Source of the DNA: Pseudomonadota bacterium
Lineage (GTDB): Bacteria; Pseudomonadota; Gammaproteobacteria; JAKAQQ01
Direction of reading: 5' to 3'
Length of the DNA: 6,633 bases
Assembly: GCA_021828425.1 (NCBI GenBank)
Contig: JAKARN010000080.1
Location: forward strand, 1 to 6,633
In this document: positions 1-5,926 of the stretch, one piece after another
Numbering within the stretch: position 1 is the stretch's first letter
Layout: each line of letters opens with the position of its first letter
Program-made: the position numbers and the translations under genes
Notes under the pieces: model-generated
The model's input: the letters and a program-made list of their open reading frames with translations, nothing else
Told to the model about the DNA's origin: nothing
The model's database searches: none

Positions 1-1
1 C

Positions 2-574
2 ATTCCGCCACCGGACCATTACCCGATCGAGATCGCAGGCGTCCGGCGTCACCTGCCGGTGGTGGCGGTGGACGGAGGACTCGCGATTGCCGTCCTCAAC
101 ATTCTCGGGGATACCGAACTCGTCGAAGCCGCGGCCCGGGAACTCGCCCGGCGCCTGGGACACCGGTCCTACGACGTTCTCCTCACGGCCGAGGCGAAAA
201 GCATCCCCCTGGCGCATGCCCTCTCGGTTGTGACCGGCCGGCCCTACCTCGTCCTGCGCAAGAGCTACAAGTCCTACATGGGCGATGCCCTGAGCGTGGT
301 GACGCATTCCATCACGACCGGCCACGAACAGCATCTCTACCTTGATGCCAAGGACCGCCTGACCCTGTCCGGACGGTCGGTTGTGCTCCTCGACGATGTG
401 ATCAGCACCGGATCGACCCTGGAAGGATTGCGCGCCATCGCCCACGAAGCCCGGGCCCGCATCGTGGCCGAGGCGGCGATTGCCACCGAGGGAGACGCCG
501 CCCGCTGGAAGGAGGTCATCGCGCTCGTCCACCTGCCGCTGTTTGCGATCCAGCCCCCGCATCCCCCTTCGTGA
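2..574 (+). CDS. Purine-type phosphoribosyltransferase, 5' end cut by window
   Basis: This is a type I phosphoribosyltransferase. It would transfer phosphoribose from PRPP to a nucleobase, probably a purine in salvage, in the cytoplasm. The decisive motif is the PRPP loop VVLLDDVISTGSTLEGL near the C-terminal third, with the paired aspartates and the TGST phosphate-binding turn. Upstream, LTAEAKSIPLAHAL followed by a TGRPYLVLRKSYKSYM stretch fits the adenine/xanthine phosphoribosyltransferase group (COG0503). A GTG at 59 opens a 171-residue frame. However, the frame stays open to the window edge, and the extra codons read YPIEIAGVRRHLPVV, which resembles a genuine family N-terminus. The true start is therefore probably off-window. 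The gene ends with TGA and converges on the toxin gene. The base substrate cannot be assigned from sequence, so no gene symbol is given. Confidence 0.85.
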   Translation: MPPPDHYPIEIAGVRRHLPVVAVDGGLAIAVLNILGDTELVEAAARELARRLGHRSYDVLLTAEAKSIPLAHALSVVTGRPYLVLRKSYKSYMGDALSVVTHSITTGHEQHLYLDAKDRLTLSGRSVVLLDDVISTGSTLEGLRAIAHEARARIVAEAAIATEGDAARWKEVIALVHLPLFAIQPPHPPS

Positions 575-653
575 CAGGAGTTCCGCGGGAGGTTCCGGCT
601 TCACCAGAGCCGGGAGGACCCGTTTCCGGAACCGCCCCGGGGCGGGACCCGAT
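575..653. other. Palindrome-rich spacer between convergent genes
   Basis: This 79-base spacer separates the phosphoribosyltransferase stop from the toxin stop. It holds an 8-base perfect inverted repeat, GGTTCCGG (591-598) with CCGGAACC (626-633). Nested in it is a hairpin, CCGGCT (595-600) with AGCCGG (608-613) around a 7-base loop. A 14-base perfect palindrome, CCGCCCCGGGGCGG, lies at 632-645. Such structure between convergent genes could help end transcription from both sides. No T-run follows any stem on either strand, so a classical rho-independent terminator is not supported. The folding is seen in the sequence; a terminator role is a guess. Confidence 0.35.
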
Positions 654-1099
654 TCACTCCGGCACGGACACGCTTGGGGCAAAGGGATTGAGGATGACGG
701 TTCCGTCCACCACGAGACCGTGCTGGAAATCCTCGCTGAGGAGCTTCCCGCACCCGGAAAGCCGTGCCGCCACCAGGATTTGCGCATCCCACCAGGAACA
801 ACCGAACCGGTCCATGAGGTTCCAGGCGACTTTGATCAAGGCAGGGCCGGCCTGCACCGGATGCCAGGCGAAAAAAGCCTGTACGTCGCGCCGGGTCTCC
901 GCAGCCGGCAAGCCCGGCCGAAGCTTCCCAGTTGCATTCACGTAGAACTCCTGGAGGACCTGGAAGCTCAGCTGGCCCAGGCCCTGATGCCACAAGTACG
1001 CCATCCATCGCGCCGCGATGCCTTGCTTGTCGGGCGATGCAGCATCGCGGGTGTACAGGAGGATGTTGGTGTCGACGAAGACGGGGGCTGGGTCTTCAT
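654..1099 (-). CDS. vapC: PIN-domain toxin, VapC type, frame broken near its start (possible pseudogene)
   Basis: PIN-domain proteins of VapC type are Mg-dependent ribonucleases that cut specific RNAs and are held inactive by a partner antitoxin. The ATG at 1099 overlaps the antitoxin stop as ATGA (1096-1099), the usual vapBC layout. That ATG frame leaves the PIN frame at a C5 run (plus-strand G5, 1083-1087). With one extra C the product would be 148 residues: MKTQPPVFVDTNILLY and onward. The catalytic acids are then D10 (VFVDTN), E51 (VLQEFY), D105 (SWWDAQ) and D124 (LLSEDF), all intact. As read, the only in-frame ATG is at 1004, giving 116 residues without the first catalytic Asp and most likely inactive. 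No ATG, GTG or TTG codon lies between the frame break and that Met. Family assignment is firm. Whether the gene works depends on whether the C count is right. Confidence 0.8.
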
Positions 1100-1323
1100 C
1101 GTTGATGGATGGTTTCCCGCGAGGGATAGCCCTCCTGGCCCGCGGGATCCAGCAGGGGGCGGGCGGTGCCCGCCAGGTACTCTCCCACGGCGGACCGGTA
1201 TTCTTCCTCCTGCCGCCTCCGTTCCGCGAGCATCTCGCCCACGAGTCGCGATACGCTCGTGTGGTTTTTGATCGCGAGAATGCGTGCCCATTCGGCAGTC
1301 TCGTCGTTGATCGAAATGGTCAT
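1096..1323 (-). CDS. vapB: Ribbon-helix-helix antitoxin, VapB type
   Basis: This is a small DNA-binding antitoxin that would dimerise, bind its own promoter, and neutralise the adjacent PIN toxin through its C-terminal part. From the ATG at 1323 it is 75 residues. The N-terminal MTISINDETAEWARILA stretch gives the beta-strand and first helix of an Arc/MetJ-type fold. TSVSRLVGEML is the turn and second helix. The following charged ERRRQEEEYRSAV helix leads to a tail rich in Gly, Pro and Arg that probably wraps the toxin. A GTG at 1359 would add 12 residues (beginning MSHRIRV), but these fall inside the candidate operator repeat and do not look like the family N-terminus, so ATG 1323 is preferred. 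No strong ribosome binding site is visible for either start. Its stop overlaps the toxin ATG by 4 bases. Confidence 0.8.
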   Translation of the reverse strand: MTISINDETAEWARILAIKNHTSVSRLVGEMLAERRRQEEEYRSAVGEYLAGTARPLLDPAGQEGYPSRETIHQR

Positions 1324-1339
1324 GTTGCGCACAGTCTTT

Positions 1340-1391
1340 ACACGAATCCTGTGACTCACAAATTCACTGTAACACGAACCCCGTGTTTCAC
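1340..1391 (-). promoter_or_regulatory. Candidate vapBC operator: two 20-base direct repeats
   Basis: On the plus strand, 1340-1359 (ACACGAATCCTGTGACTCAC) and 1372-1391 (ACACGAACCCCGTGTTTCAC) match at 16 of 20 positions. Their starts are 32 bases apart, close to three helical turns. The first unit holds a small palindrome, GTGACTCAC (1351-1359). The second holds two overlapping inverted repeats, AACACG/CGTGTT (1371-1376, 1382-1387) and CGTG/CACG (1382-1385, 1389-1392). Ribbon-helix-helix antitoxins commonly bind repeated or palindromic sites upstream of their own gene, so autoregulation is a reasonable inference. The stretch is also less GC-rich than its surroundings. Confidence 0.45.
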
Positions 1392-1396
1392 GTTAA
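1366..1396 (-). promoter_or_regulatory. Weak candidate promoter for vapBC
   Basis: Reading the minus strand, TTAACG (1396-1391) could be a -35 element. TACAGT (1371-1366), preceded by TGT as in an extended -10, could be the -10 element. The spacing is 19 bases, longer than the optimum of 17. The proposed spacer coincides with one of the two leader repeats, which would let the antitoxin block the promoter. Both hexamers match consensus only partly, so this is suggestive. Confidence 0.25.
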
Positions 1397-1665
1397 GGGG
1401 GGGCTTTTCATCGCAGCGGTTGTCGGACCGTGGAGACCCCGGGTCCGAAGATCTCACTGGTCTTCCGGATGCACGCCCGAGTGACGGTCCCGCCCAGGTC
1501 GGAATCGGTCATTCCATTCGTCTTTGGTTGAGGCGCATTGGGAACCATGTCGGGAGAGCTGAGAACCGAAGCGAAAAGGAGCGACGTGGCCAAGTGTCTT
1601 CTCCATCGGCATTCGGGTCTCTTGCGAGAACGGACGGCTTCCTACCCAGGCTGCGGCCATCCCGA

Positions 1666-2757
1666 TCAGGAACCCGAACCGCCCCCCTGGGAACCGGGGG
1701 TGGGTGGGTTTCCGGATGTCCGGGGAATCCAGTCCAGCCGTGTGTGGGGCAGGCATTGTGGATACCGGCACTGGAGAAAGGCGATCAACTGCTCGCGGAT
1801 GAGGCAACGCAGGTTCCAGGAATCACTGCTGTTGCGGGCACTCATGAGGGCTCGCAGCTGGATCCCCTGTGGAGTGGCCTCAGTGACCTGCAGGGTGGCC
1901 ACTTTTCCGTCCCATAAGGGGGTCTCGCCGAGAAGACGGAGGAGTTCCTCCCGGAGCGCTTGGACCGGGAGGGTGTAGTCTGCATACACGTAGAGATGCC
2001 CCAGTAGATCGGCTTGGTTGCGGGTCCAGTTCTGGAAGGGCTGCTCGATGAAGTAGGAAAGCGGAACGATGAGACGCCGGAGGTCCCAGATCCGCACGAC
2101 GACGTAGGTGGCCCGGATCTCTTCGATCCATCCCCACTCCCCCTCGACGATGACGACGTCGTCGAGCCGGATTGGCTCGGTCAGCGCGATCTGGATCCCT
2201 GCGATCAGGTTCACGATCAGGGGGCGGGCGGACAGGCCGAGGATGAGTCCTGCGACCCCAGCCGAGGCAAAGAGAGTGGCTCCGAGGACGCGGACGGCGG
2301 GGAACGTCATGAGCATGGCGGCCGCGGTGACCAGGCCCACGAGGATGACGAAGGTCCGGCGGATGATCTGGAGCTGGGTATGGAGTGCACGGGCCCGCAG
2401 GTTGTCTTTGATATCGAGTGGATGCTTTGCGGTTGCGAAATCCCGCCAGGCATCGAAGAGGCCAACCACACCCCAGCCGCTCAGGGCGATCAACAGGAGG
2501 AGCAATCCGTGATTGAGGGGAGCAAGGATCGATTGACTGGTTGGCAGGAGCCCCTCGGACAGTCGGGCCACCCCGACGGGGACGAGGAAACTCAATGGAC
2601 GGTCGAGGCGTCTCGCGGCAAGCAGGAAGATCCCGGGGGGGCCTTTGCTGAGCAGGCGGGCAACGACGTGGACGGCCAGCGCGGCCAGGATCAAAAGGCC
2701 GATCCAGACGAGGAGACGGATCGCGGGTGGGGCGAGCAGTGACGGGAGCGCGGTCAT
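1666..2757 (-). CDS. MscS-family mechanosensitive ion channel
   Basis: This is an inner-membrane channel of the small-conductance mechanosensitive family, which opens under membrane tension to release solutes on osmotic downshock. The protein is 363 residues. Hydrophobic segments lie at about 11-35, 83-101 and 133-152, followed by the glycine- and alanine-rich pore helix at about 157-190, which contains GLSARPLIVNLIAG. After it come the family landmarks EPIRLDDVV, EGEWGWIEEI and IWDLRRLIVPLSYF, with FQNWTR closing the beta domain at about 246. The C-terminal cytosolic domain ends in a Gly/Ser/Pro-rich tail (345-363). Compared with E. coli MscS (286 residues) there is extra N-terminal membrane sequence. 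The ATG overlaps the otsA stop (ATGA, 2754-2757), so it is probably co-translated with trehalose synthesis. Conductance and gating cannot be read from sequence. Confidence 0.9.
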   Translation of the reverse strand: MTALPSLLAPPAIRLLVWIGLLILAALAVHVVARLLSKGPPGIFLLAARRLDRPLSFLVPVGVARLSEGLLPTSQSILAPLNHGLLLLLIALSGWGVVGLFDAWRDFATAKHPLDIKDNLRARALHTQLQIIRRTFVILVGLVTAAAMLMTFPAVRVLGATLFASAGVAGLILGLSARPLIVNLIAGIQIALTEPIRLDDVVIVEGEWGWIEEIRATYVVVRIWDLRRLIVPLSYFIEQPFQNWTRNQADLLGHLYVYADYTLPVQALREELLRLLGETPLWDGKVATLQVTEATPQGIQLRALMSARNSSDSWNLRCLIREQLIAFLQCRYPQCLPHTRLDWIPRTSGNPPTPGSQGGGSGS

Positions 2758-4142
2758 GGGGAGGAGCGGGGGCGGGTGCCGGCCAGGGCCTCGAGAAAGG
2801 AGTCGGTCCAGTGATGAAGGTCGTATTTTCTCAGTCGGTCCATCAGGGCGCTCCAGCGCTGGCGACGCTCCTCGAGGCCCATGGCCAGTGCCTGGGCCAG
2901 GGCACGGGCGACCGCACCCATGTCGTAGGGGTTGACAATGAGCGCTTCCTCCAGTTCCTGTGCGGCACCGGCCAGGCTGGAGAGGATGAGGACCCCGGGG
3001 GATTCCTCCGGTTGGGCCGCGATGAACTCCTTGGCCACAAGGTTCATGCCGTCCCGGAGGGGGGTGATGAGACCGATCCCGGCCTGCCTCAGGAAGCCCA
3101 GGATGGTACTGCGCGGGAAGCCGCGGGTGAGGTAGCGCAGGGGCATCCAGTCGTACTCCGCGTACCGGGCGTGGATGTCTCCCACGATTTCGTTGAGTTC
3201 GCGGCGGATTGCATCGTATTCAGGCACCTCGGTCCTTGACAGGGGCGCAATCTGGAGCAGGACGATCTGTCTCCGGAACTCCGCCCAGTGTTCGAGCAGT
3301 CGGGCGTAGGCCCGAAAACGCAGGGCCAGTCCCTTGCTGTAGTCGAGCCGGTCGATGCCGAGGATCAGCCGGCGGCCGGACAGGCTTGTGGCGAGCCGGC
3401 GGCCATGGCGGTTCTGCTGACCGGCGCGGGCCAGCCGGGCGACTTCGTCGACGTCGATCCCGATGGGAAAGGAAGCGACCCGGATCTCGCGGCCCCGGAA
3501 CCGGATCCCGTTCGCGTTCCGCCGCGCTTCCGGAAGGAAAAAGGAGACGGCCCGGAAAAAAGACTGACAATCGAGCGAGGTCTGGAACCCAACGAGATCG
3601 TAGGCCAGGAGCCTTTCCAGGATCTCCGTCTGGTCCGGAAGGGCACGGAGCAGGTCGACTCCCGGGAAGGGGGTGTGGAGAAAAAATCCCAGGGGGGCCT
3701 GGATGCCCCGGTTCCGGAGGGCGAACGCAAGCGGTATGAGATGGTAGTCATGGATCCAGACGAGGTCGCCGGAACCGATCTGGGTGCTCAGTATCCGGGC
3801 CCAGCGTTCGTTCACGGCGAGATAGGTTTCGAATGAGGCCCGGTCATAGTGCAGGAGGTGGAGCTGGGCGTGAAAGACGGGCCAAAGGCAGCGGTTCGCG
3901 AAACCGACGTAATAACCCTCGAACTCGAGGTGGGTGAGGGTTGTGAGCGCGAAGGTCAAGGAACCCTCCGTCTGGAGGATGGGTTCGGAGTCGGGGTTTT
4001 CCGAGATCCGGCCGTTCCAGCCGAACCAGAGACCGCCGCGCCGGTCCAGGGCTTCGAGGAGGCCCGTGGCGAGCCCGCCCTGGGCGGCACCCCGGCGGTG
4101 CGGGATGGCGACGCGGTTCGAGGCAATGACGAGACGGGTCAA
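2754..4142 (-). CDS. otsA: Alpha,alpha-trehalose-phosphate synthase (UDP-forming type)
   Basis: This is a glycosyltransferase family 20 enzyme joining glucose from a nucleotide sugar (UDP-glucose in characterised OtsA) to glucose-6-phosphate, giving trehalose-6-phosphate in the cytoplasm. From the TTG at 4142 it is 462 residues, close to E. coli OtsA (474). Family landmarks in order are SNRVA with Arg10, GLWFGWNG with Trp39, GYYVGFANRCLWP, WIHDYHL with Asp132, HTPFP with His156, GIDRLDYSKG with Arg265 and Lys270, and LRDGMNLVAKEF with Asp364 and Glu372 for the nucleotide sugar. TTG is chosen over GTG 4157 for three reasons. It forms a 4-base TTGA overlap with the upstream stop. A GGAGGGGG site sits just before it. 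It gives MTRLVIASNRVA, a typical OtsA start. All key residues are present. Its stop overlaps the channel ATG. Confidence 0.95.
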   Translation of the reverse strand: MTRLVIASNRVAIPHRRGAAQGGLATGLLEALDRRGGLWFGWNGRISENPDSEPILQTEGSLTFALTTLTHLEFEGYYVGFANRCLWPVFHAQLHLLHYDRASFETYLAVNERWARILSTQIGSGDLVWIHDYHLIPLAFALRNRGIQAPLGFFLHTPFPGVDLLRALPDQTEILERLLAYDLVGFQTSLDCQSFFRAVSFFLPEARRNANGIRFRGREIRVASFPIGIDVDEVARLARAGQQNRHGRRLATSLSGRRLILGIDRLDYSKGLALRFRAYARLLEHWAEFRRQIVLLQIAPLSRTEVPEYDAIRRELNEIVGDIHARYAEYDWMPLRYLTRGFPRSTILGFLRQAGIGLITPLRDGMNLVAKEFIAAQPEESPGVLILSSLAGAAQELEEALIVNPYDMGAVARALAQALAMGLEERRQRWSALMDRLRKYDLHHWTDSFLEALAGTRPRSSP

Positions 4143-5926
4143 AACGCCCCCTCCCACGGGGCGCTCAAAAGCAGGGCGGATTCGATGATCCCGACCATGC
4201 TGTAGGTTTGGGGAAAGTTTCCCCAGAGTTCGCCGGTCGCAGGATCGATGTGCTCGGACAGGAGCCCGAGCCGGGTGCGGTGGGCCAGGAGGGCCTCGAA
4301 ATGGGAGCGGGCCTCCTCCCTCCGCCCGAGCCGGGCCAGGGCCTTGAGGTACCAGAAGGAACAGAGGGTGAAGGCGTTCTTGGGGGGGCCGAAGTCATCC
4401 GGTTCGCGGTAGCGGAAGACGAAATCGCCGGACCTGAGTTCGTGCTCGATGGCCTTGACCGTTTCGGCGAAGCGTGGTTCCTCGGCCGGGAGGAAGCCGA
4501 GTTCGGCGAGCAGGAGACTGCTCGCATCCAGGCGGTCTCCGTCCAAGGTCGCAGTGAAGCTTCGTCGCTTGGGATTCCAGGCGCGCGCGAGGATCTCGCC
4601 ATGCAGGGTCGCCGCCTGTTTGGTCCAGTATGCCGCCCGGGCGTCCTGGCCGAGACGCGCACCGATCCGCGCCAGACGGTCTGCGGCACACCAGCAAAGG
4701 ACACTCGAGAAGGTGTGGATCCGCTGCTCTCCGCGGATTTCCCACAGTCCGGCATCCGGTCGGGCATAAAGCCGGGAGGCGCTCTGTCCCAAGGTCTCGA
4801 GAAGGGCGTAAAGCGCCGGATCCCCGGGCCGATCGAGGCGCCGGTCCCAGAAAGACTGGCTCGCAGCCAGGATCACGGCGCCGTAGACGTCGTGCTGTTC
4901 CTGCTGGTAGGCGGCATTCCCGATGCGGACCGGACCCATCCCGCGGTAGCCTGTGAGGCTTCCGATTTCGCGTTCCGGAATTTCAGGCTTCCCGCTGATG
5001 GCGTAGACCGGCTGCAGGTGCTGTTCGCCGTGGCGGGTTCCGAGGTTGATGACGAAGCGGAGGTAGTCCTCCATGGTGCGAGTCGCGCCGAGCCGGTTGA
5101 GTGCGCGCACGACGAAATAGCTGTCCCGCAGCCAGCAGTAGCGGTAGTCCCAGTTGCGGCCGGAATCCGCGCTTTCCGGAATCGAGGTCGTCACTGCAGC
5201 CAGCACCGCTCCGGTGTCTTCAAAAGTGGAGAGCTTGAGGGTGATCGCGGCGCGGATCACGGCATCCTGCCACTCGAAGGGGATAGCCAGGTAGCGGACC
5301 CATTCCTGCCAATATTTCCGGGTCTCTGCCAGGAACTCACGGGAAAGGGTTTCGAGAGGTCGTGTCTGACTTTCATCCGGTCCGAAAAAGAGCACGCATT
5401 CCCGATCGAGTACGAAGGGAGTTTCGTCGAGAATCGAGATGAGGGAGACGTTCGTGGTGAGCCGGTGGACCTGGCCGGGGAAGACATAGCGGATGTGGTG
5501 GCTGCCGATCGTGACCTCGGGAGAGGCTGCGCCATACTGGCCCGCGGGTCGCAGGCGCAGGGTGATCTGGGGGCGGCCCGTGAGCGGACGCAGGATGCGG
5601 ACGAAAAGGGGTGGCCGGTAGATTCGCTCGTAGCGCTTGAAGCGGGGCATGAAGTCGATCACCTCGAGACTCCCGCCCGCTTCGTCTTCGAAGGTCGTGA
5701 CCAGGATCGCGGTGTTCGGCTCGTACCGTTGGCGGGGGGTTCGCCCCCGCTTGACCGTGAGGTTCATGAACCCGCGATCCGGGGTCTCCTCCGGCCGGAG
5801 CAGCGAGCAGAAGACCGGGTCGCCATCGAACCGGGGCAGGCAGGTCCAGACGTATTCCCCGCTCGCGTCGATCAGGGCGCAGGTCGAGCTGTTGCCGATG
5901 AGACCGAGTTCGAGGTTCCGGCTCAT
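4139..5926 (-). CDS. Glycoside hydrolase family 15 (glucoamylase or trehalase type)
   Basis: This is an inverting alpha-glucosidase of family GH15, 595 residues. Members release beta-glucose from glucans or, in a trehalase subgroup, split trehalose. The N-terminal beta-rich domain (about 1-200) begins with the family opening ELGLIGNSSTCALID followed by a WTCLPRFDGDPVF stretch. The (alpha/alpha)6 barrel follows, with RNWDYRYCWLRDS (257-269), a GPVRIGNAAYQQEQHDVYG segment near 331-349, and the two probable catalytic acids. These are Glu396 in GLWEIRG (general acid) and Glu558 in LSEHIDP, just before GELWGNFPQTYS (general base). There is no signal peptide, so it should act in the cytoplasm. Position between otsB and otsA favours trehalose or a related stored glucan as substrate, but sequence alone does not separate trehalase from glucoamylase. 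The start ATG overlaps the otsB stop (ATGA, 5923-5926). Confidence 0.93.
   Translation of the reverse strand: MSRNLELGLIGNSSTCALIDASGEYVWTCLPRFDGDPVFCSLLRPEETPDRGFMNLTVKRGRTPRQRYEPNTAILVTTFEDEAGGSLEVIDFMPRFKRYERIYRPPLFVRILRPLTGRPQITLRLRPAGQYGAASPEVTIGSHHIRYVFPGQVHRLTTNVSLISILDETPFVLDRECVLFFGPDESQTRPLETLSREFLAETRKYWQEWVRYLAIPFEWQDAVIRAAITLKLSTFEDTGAVLAAVTTSIPESADSGRNWDYRYCWLRDSYFVVRALNRLGATRTMEDYLRFVINLGTRHGEQHLQPVYAISGKPEIPEREIGSLTGYRGMGPVRIGNAAYQQEQHDVYGAVILAASQSFWDRRLDRPGDPALYALLETLGQSASRLYARPDAGLWEIRGEQRIHTFSSVLCWCAADRLARIGARLGQDARAAYWTKQAATLHGEILARAWNPKRRSFTATLDGDRLDASSLLLAELGFLPAEEPRFAETVKAIEHELRSGDFVFRYREPDDFGPPKNAFTLCSFWYLKALARLGRREEARSHFEALLAHRTRLGLLSEHIDPATGELWGNFPQTYSMVGIIESALLLSAPWEGAF
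4147..4154 (-). promoter_or_regulatory. Ribosome binding site of otsA
   Basis: The minus strand reads GGAGGGGG here, 4 bases before the TTG at 4142 (8 bases from the GGAG core). It lies downstream of the alternative GTG at 4157, so it can only serve the TTG. It sits inside the last codons of the GH15 gene, consistent with coupled translation. Confidence 0.6.

Larger units (their letters stand above)
1324..1665. other. Intergenic region between mscS and vapB
   Basis: About 340 bases without a convincing gene. The part nearest vapB holds the repeats and promoter candidate described separately. A run of seven or more G residues lies near 1397-1403. A 7-base inverted repeat, TCGGACC (1423-1429) with GGTCCGA (1442-1448), could form a hairpin in the transcript leaving mscS, but no T-run follows it. 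A 61-codon minus-strand frame (1408-1593) has no recognisable family, and its low complexity gives no reason to call it a gene. I see no tRNA, insertion sequence end or clear terminator here. Confidence 0.6.

Noticed and set aside
480..1271. Plus-strand open frame of 263 codons running from the phosphoribosyltransferase across vapBC
   Set aside because: It overlaps three recognisable genes in other frames, and its low-complexity Arg/Pro/Ser content is typical of a shadow frame.
1408..1593. Minus-strand frame of 61 codons in the mscS-vapB gap
   Set aside because: No recognisable family and no coding signal beyond being open; the length is expected by chance in GC-rich DNA.
1681..1701. C-run and G-run that could pair (CCCCC 1683-1687, GGGGG 1696-1700) as a terminator after mscS
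   Set aside because: It lies inside the last codons of mscS (Gly/Pro tail) and no T-run follows, so codon content explains it.
2014..2742. Plus-strand open frame of 242 codons opposite mscS, rich in Asp, Glu and Gly
   Set aside because: The acidic composition is what the complement of a hydrophobic channel gene gives; no start signal or domain.
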